The notes beneath the pieces are model-generated. The model did not search any database and was not told the origin of the DNA. It worked only from the letters and a program-made list of their open reading frames with translations. DNA of 64,000 bases, from positions 37,435,187 to 37,499,186 of the forward strand of contig NC_088301.1 of assembly GCF_032854445.1 (NCBI RefSeq), read 5' to 3'. The stretch is from Liolophura sinensis (Eukaryota > Mollusca > Polyplacophora > Chitonida > Chitonidae). The position numbers and the translations under genes are program-made. Of this stretch, positions 57,921 through 64,000 are shown piece after piece (positions within the stretch are counted from its first letter, which is position 1; the number at the start of each line of letters is the position of its first letter).

Positions 57921-60900
57921 ATGTCAGCAGAAGGCCAAACTCGGTGAACCAAGCAAACTGGGTATATGACACCGCTGATGATTTCGACCTGAATCGCGGC
58001 TATACTGTTGTGAAAGTAAGTTTATAGTCTTGAGATCCAGATTACTCGCCTCAATAGACATACAATGCTGGTCGGTATACATAACAGTGCCGCAACAACC
58101 GAATTACATGTGCTCCATTTAGTACAAACACGCCTGGTGCTCATATCAGAGCCTATATGTGAATTGTTATTGTGTGGAGAAGGAAGGGATTGACCGCATT
58201 CCGGATGTGCCACGCACTATGTGACACAACGCTGACCATCGTCCAATGTTCCTGTAGCTGTATATATGTGGTCAAACAACAACGCGCCAAGCCTGGTCAC
58301 ACTAAGGCTTTTAATACTTGATTGGTGTATGTCAATATACCCGTTTATCTTTCATGACTTAGGTTCGTTGACCCAGCTGTCCCTTCTGTTATGATTTAAT
58401 TGAATGTACTTTGTACTTTTTAATATAGTATAACGGTCTAGGGTATTTAAGCTGGATGTTAGAATGTCTTAAATGGTCGAAGATTTATTCAAAACATTCA
58501 GAATTTAAGCAAATGGAAACAGCACATTTCTGAGGATAAACTTATCTTTCGCACAGATCTAGATAGTATTCTATCCATATCCTTTTACAAGCAACAGCCT
58601 CGCAATAGTGATGGTATACACAGTAACCTCATTCATGCAGAAAGGTCGGTCGGCACCAATATCGGATGTCTCGGGGAGTAGTTCATTACTTGGTTACACA
58701 AATCGTAACGCATGTATACTTAATCAAAAAGACACACAGACACACACACACACACACGCATCTCCATTCCATTGTGACCAGTTAGGATAGAAACTTGATA
58801 AAAGGCTTAAAACATCTTTATTATGATTAACGCTTTGTGAAGTTTTGTCATTGATTTGATGTCACAATCGCTTGAAATGATGCAAAGTACAGGACAACAT
58901 ACAATATTCGTTTCTCCGATCTGTGAGCTGGATGCCGATAACAAACTCACTGTATGGAAGTACGATCGCGAACACATGTATGTTCTATGTACTGTACAGT
59001 TCACTTCCCTCTGGCTGACATTAAATTTTCAGCTGGTAAATCGTGATCGTTATCAGTACCTCTGCACTTTGATTCCTGGTGGGTGATAAACAACCCTTCC
59101 TCCGTCACTATGCGATTTCTGCTGGCCTATGACACTATGTCACATTTATACATGAATACCACACAAGCAGGTGTACACATACACACGAGGTTTGTCCATT
59201 TTCGGGTAAAGTGCCTAGTAGTTTTAATACTCTGATTTTATAAGAGAAACACCTTACATACGATTTCTCCTTCAGGCAGGATTTGTTCTTACAAACATGG
59301 TGTAAAAAGTTTACGTATGTGTATCACCAGCCTGTAGAAAGGACCTGGTTTGGTAAAGCAGGGAATCGGCCTTAGAAGCCTGTTTTAGAAAGCTATGCCA
59401 ACGTTCCGTCAAGCACTGACATGATGTCATAGATGTATGTCTACAGTATATGTTGTGGAAGTTACGCCATGTGCAATTTGTGACGTTTGTAAAACCAGGA
59501 GGTGCAATGAGAAAATGCAAATTTAAAATTCCCAGCACAGTTCTGTACATTCCCAAACAACAAAAATGTCAAAAAGGCACTCCGGGGTGAAATGTGAAAT
59601 GGGGATTCGCACGTTTTTGATGATCGCAAACTACTAACTGCAAAAAATCTAATACACAAAATGACTAAATACTTGACAGAGCAAAATCCTCTTGATTTCC
59701 CTATTAAAGAAAGTTTAAGTCAATCCTTGTTACTTATGATCTAAATCTAAATCTACTTACTCTTTGCACAGAGATATTCATCATAATTCAACATGGCAGA
59801 TATAATGGTTAGAAGATAGGGGACCGATTCTTTCAAATATACAACGTCCACATCCTTTTAACAAAATTTATGGATGATCATTCCTAGCATGAATCAGATA
59901 AAAACTGGCCATATTACTGAAAGAAACTCCTGAGAATATTAACAAACAAAAAAAACCTTTTGTACTGATGAATCTTAATCATAAGTTCCCAAGCATCATT
60001 GACCAATGAGATCATTTGCAAGGTATCGGGCGAAATGCGCTGATTTTCTGAGATCTGTCCCGATGGGCCTAACTTACATGTAAAATAGACAATAAAGTTT
60101 AGTAGAAAAGGAAGTAAAACACATGTTTGTGCACTTAAACATAACATTTTTGATTTTCCAGAATAAAAGCAACGCATTGCATATTTTAAGGGTCAGCGAA
60201 TGAACAAGTGAGCTTTGCACTTAATTTAAAATCATGTGTAGATAACAAAGAGAGAAAAAGAGGGGAGGGCGGTGGCCTTGAGTTTGACAAAATTGTCATA
60301 TCTGACATGTGCTGTGATGTCATCCATTGTTCCCACGTGGTCCGCAAATCTCCAGGACACAAAGTATGTTATCACTTTCATCAGATGTCAATATAAAGTG
60401 TATCACTTTATAATAATGATGATATAATAACACTAGTTATATTTGCCCTTTATGGTTCTAATATGAAAACTTTAAGGTCTCTACATATGCCTAAACTTAA
60501 CACGCCTATCCACTATCCACTCTACCATTAATTCACAGTCCGCTTTTCATCAGCCAAGTTTAAATATTAACCTATAAATATTACTACTTCATTTAGCTAG
60601 GTGAATGCATGCACCCCTTTCGTATTTAGCATCCTACCGAATTACGCATTTTTTCAAAGATATTTCCCACCAAAGTGATTCTCTATAACAAGCACATCTA
60701 CCCCACACTAACTCTTGCCCACCCAAATGTTCCATCCATACATCTAGTTCCTTTATGAGTTTGTATACCCCTGTAGAACCTTCACAGTCCACAACTGGTA
60801 GTCACGGCTAACACATCGCTCCGTTGAACCCAGTGTTTTGGTACCACTGACGAGATGTTTGCGATGCAACTAGGGTCAGTACGACCCTGTCATAGACCCC

Positions 60901-61690
60901 CAGGCACAAAGTAGGTACCCAAGCACTAACTGACATATAGCGCATTAGGAATGCATAAATTCTACAAACCAATCCGTTCTTGAATAAATTTATCTTTTAA
61001 ATCCTACATATAATTTATAGTAGACTTTGCAAACATATCGATATAATACAACCGAAGGTGATTTACAAAGTTTAACAAACCAAAGGTGTGTGAGTTTTGA
61101 AAGAAAATAATACTACTCGTAGTTAAAGTTATAATGCGTTGCATTTGCTTTGACAACGACTTCCAAGGTTAAAAAATGTTTACGTCGATTTAAATGCACA
61201 TGCATATCTTCTGTGGTGACTGGGTGAAAAACACGGGAAGCCAAAACATTTACACCAACTGAAGAAAACACAACCCCTTTTTCCAGTAAGCCACATCTTG
61301 CAAAAGTGCCTTTGCACTTGACAGAGTGCGTTGACTTACGGATCAAAGTTTGCAGATTAGCCTAAACGTGTTTGTCAGTAGGTGGTCACTATGTAGAGGC
61401 CTATAGCTTACTGCCCTCATTTCGCCGTATTACGGTATATGTGTCGCAGGAAACTAGATTGCGTACTGAAATGTAAAGCACTTTACGTAATAAGCTCAGT
61501 GCATTGCGGTTAGGCATTATGGTTTTTTTCGCAACAGATTTAAATACTGTACTACTGAACTTTATTGTTCTTGGAAGGCTCATTATTTTTTAATGTTATT
61601 GTAATGTACTAGAGACTATCCCATGCAGTAAAATGGAATAAATTGATGAATAATTTGTGCAAAATTTGGAATATAAGTCAAGTCCGACAT
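57921..61690. other. Intergenic sequence with a CA microsatellite, no gene seen
   Basis: Contains a (CA)n tract at about 58734-58757. The ORFs on both strands are short and featureless. Several AT-rich tracts; no supported gene. Confidence 0.5.
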
Positions 61691-61694
61691 TCCT

Positions 61695-61930
61695 ATACCA
61701 TTTGTAGTCCGTAAAGGGCGTTCCAAGTCGATAATCGCAAGATCCATTTCCACTAACTCCCGAAGACAAAGGTATGTAAGAAATTTTACAAATAAGTAAT
61801 AAAGCCGGTAACACACAAGAGAGAAGCGGCCATTAGTTTTCAATGATGCCGGGCAGACAATGAATATTCCAGGCATGAATTCCATATCAAAGTTCAAATT
61901 CGTAGTCCGTGAATGAGTTCCATGTCAAAT
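61695..61930. repeat. Two diverged copies of a ~34-bp sequence about 196 bp apart
   Basis: CATTTGTAGTCCGTAAAGGG plus CGTTCCAAGTCGA (from 61699) and CAAATTCGTAGTCCGTGAAT plus GAGTTCCATGTCAAA (from 61895) align along their length. On the minus strand they encode RLGTPFTDYKW and a related TWNSFTDYEF. Function unknown. Confidence 0.4.
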
Positions 61931-62189
61931 AACAGCTAAACAAGTATCTCAGTCGCGCTTTCATTGCAACTGTTCATAAAGGCATCATGCTGATGTAATT
62001 ACCATGGCTAATTACGGCCCCTAGCCCCAGGTTAAGTGGTATTAGATACAGTTTGAAAATGACGAGCGTTACAGACCCTAACCGATCAAATTATGATTCA
62101 AAAGTAACGGACGATTACGTCTTTCCCGTTAATATGTAAAGATCTCATGCTACATGTGGTTGATCACAATGCAGATCGTCAGAGATTCT

Positions 62190-63480
62190 GAACGCTCTGT
62201 CCATACCTGCCAACGAGAGTGTTATATTCATTGTAAAATTTGAGAAACTTAGAATGAAGGCGTTTGATGGAGTATCCTTGACAAACTAGTTTTTGAACTA
62301 GCAACTTGTGACGCAGATTAAAGTCATCACAATTAACGCAATATCAAAATTGAAATTATCCCTTTTGTCGTAAAGGCGGCGTGAAAGGAGACCTTGTACA
62401 GATATAGATCCAAATAAGATGTACCATCAATACTATCTGTTGTCTCCTTTAAATCCAATGAAGGCGGATAGATTTCCTTCACCGCTTCAGCAATATGGGG
62501 ATTATTTAACGCCAGTAGATCATCAATATACCGCTTGGTAAATGAAAAGGATCGAGCTTTAAAGATATTACTTTTAAGTAATTTCTGCATATAGTCGTAT
62601 TCATATGAAAACAGGTATAGGTCTGCCAAAAGAGGCGCACAATTGGTACCCATTAGAATACCTATGCACTGTTGGTAAATGGTATCTCCCAATTTCACAT
62701 TGATGTTATTAATGAGAAATTCAAGTAATTCAGTAAATAATGTAACATCCCATGAGTGGTAACCTTTATAAAGAGTAGAACTAAAGAAAGCCTTATTGCT
62801 TCTGACGTTAATGTAACGGTGACCAGTTTTAGTAAATACCGAGACAATTAACGACGATATTCTTTCAATAAGATCTTTGTGAGGAATCGTAGTATAGAGA
62901 GTAGAGAAATCCCATGTGGATACGTCTTTGTACGGTATATGCATATGAGCATCGAGTTCTTCTGTAAGACGTTTGGAGTTGTTAAGAATCCACATGCAGT
63001 TGACACCTGAATTTTTTGTTATGGCACAACAATACTTATTCCAAAATGACTTTACTTCTTGTAACGCTCTCGTTGACAAGAGTTTGGTGGTACAGCTTCT
63101 TGAACCTGCAATAAATCGAGCCTTGTAAGAGGATTTATGCATTTTAGGAATCCAGTAAAGTTGTGGTATTTCTGTGTGACGGGTAGGTATATTTATGCGC
63201 CTTTCTTTAAGAAAGGTTTTGTGTTTGTTAAATAGTTCCTCCAGAGTACATGTAGTAGCAGAATACGTGGATGTCGTTGTAGACGCACATAGCTCTTAAA
63301 ACAAGAATTTGATAATAATAATTCTTGCAAATAAAGATGATATTATTAGGAGCCTTGTCTCCTACAGTGATGACAAATTTATTATGAAGGTCAGCGAGTG
63401 TTTCTTGCACAGTGGGATCCTTCAGAACCTGTTTAACTTTAGGTAGAGCATCAATGTCTAGACGGTGTATAGTTAAACTA
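62190..63480 (-). pseudogene. Penelope-like element reverse transcriptase, decayed copy
   Basis: From the N-side: HRLDIDALPKVKQVLKDP, LADLHNKFVITVGDKAPNNI (63410-63228 frame), a frameshift near 63300, then an open frame from about 63270 to 62333. That frame includes the finger motif LYWIPKMHKSSYKARFIAGS, catalytic motif A WDFSTLYTTIPHKDL, motif B CIGILMGTNCAPLLADLYL and motif C YIDDLL. After SYLDLYL the frame shifts (LYDKRDNFNFD appears in another frame). A segment is then missing before NLRHKLLVQKLVCQGYSIKR and FLKFYNEYNTLVGRY (about 62190). The motif set is that of Penelope-type retroelements. No GIY-YIG endonuclease was seen. Two frameshifts and a deletion make this copy inactive. Confidence 0.8.
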
Positions 63481-63513
63481 ACTTTAGTTTAAGGCCCGCG
63501 TATATATGTTCTG

Positions 63514-63810
63514 TTACGCTAAAAAATCTCTTAATTTTACCCGAAAGTCTGTTGTCAGAGTGGTTCTAGAAAGTATTCTGTTATTATAATACAATACTGC
63601 GTCACACTCCACACAAAATTCTGTTAGTTTAATACAATCTTTATGTCTATTTAATAGGATATTTGTGCTATATTTATTACAGAATAATCTGCTGCAATAA
63701 CAACGGAATACATTCAAGCATCGGTCAGACATGACATTTTCGGTTAAATTTAACACATTACTTTTTTGAGAGCACAGACTAGTACTAGTATGTCCTGCCA
63801 AAGTACACAT
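63514..63810 (-). CDS. Cysteine-rich hypothetical ORF (98 residues)
   Basis: An open frame immediately upstream (minus strand) of the Penelope-like fragment. It has a Cys/His-rich centre: RCLNVFRCYCSRLFCNKY, then NRHKDCIKLTEFCVECDA. The spacing is compatible with a zinc-binding fold but matches no family I can name. It may be part of the element, a host exon or chance. Confidence 0.3.
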   Translation of the reverse strand: MCTLAGHTSTSLCSQKSNVLNLTENVMSDRCLNVFRCYCSRLFCNKYSTNILLNRHKDCIKLTEFCVECDAVLYYNNRILSRTTLTTDFRVKLRDFLA

Positions 63811-64000
63811 AACATTTCGGTACGCAATATTTTAGTATCTGCGATATTCCGCCATATATCATTTAAGTACCTTTTTGTAATCAATAAATTTAAAATTATA
63901 TTACACCTTACGTAATTACACCATTGCGTCTTTTAATGCGATGTCATTTCTAATAACACTAGTGAGTAGATGTCATGCTTTTCGAACAACGCCGCTCCAG
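63811..64000. other. Right edge, no feature seen
   Basis: AT-rich sequence with no recognised gene or repeat. Confidence 0.4.

Overview
This is a window of an invertebrate nuclear genome. Genes are split by many GT-AG introns, intergenic DNA is AT-rich, and several degenerate transposable elements are present. The tRNA-headed SINEs, the apolipophorin-type lipid carrier and the Penelope-type reverse transcriptase suggest a lophotrochozoan (mollusc or brachiopod). That placement is inference from remembered repeat styles, not a search.

Left part (1-23.1 kb). The first three coding exons of an ARMC7 homologue lie on the minus strand (1079-2047) and the gene runs off the left edge. About 520 bp away, in divergent orientation, starts the catalytic alpha subunit of AMP-activated protein kinase (plus strand, 2570-23086). 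It has about 17-18 coding exons carrying the full kinase core, activation-loop Thr, autoinhibitory region and C-terminal beta-binding domain. The shared spacer holds a perfect CRE palindrome and a DR5-type nuclear-receptor element. Introns contain two copies of a ~200 bp MITE, a foldback element and SINE pieces.

Middle (23.1-27.7 kb). This is AMPK 3' sequence and intergenic DNA. On the minus strand at 25.15-26.92 kb there is an unidentified coding-like block of four open segments in one frame, broken by stops.

Right-centre (27.7-52.0 kb). A complete apolipophorin/apoB-like large lipid transfer protein gene sits on the minus strand. I could join 35 coding exons with every phase matching, giving 13,356 nt and 4,451 residues. 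Order: signal peptide, vitellogenin-type N-terminal lipid-transfer module, furin site near residue 716, a 5.6 kb single exon of repeated beta-strand units, a helical segment, a VWD domain, and an unusual C-terminal VWA-like domain without a metal site. A TATA box lies upstream of the start, and a poly(A) signal with a GU-rich downstream element follows the stop.

Right end (52-64 kb). This stretch has no convincing host gene. It holds a foldback element at 54.6 kb, a truncated SINE at 54.9 kb, a 31-34 bp minisatellite at 56.3-57.9 kb interrupted by another SINE, and a decayed Penelope-like reverse transcriptase at 62.2-63.5 kb next to a cysteine-rich ORF.

AMPK and the lipid carrier both concern energy and lipid handling, but nothing in the sequence shows that they are co-regulated.
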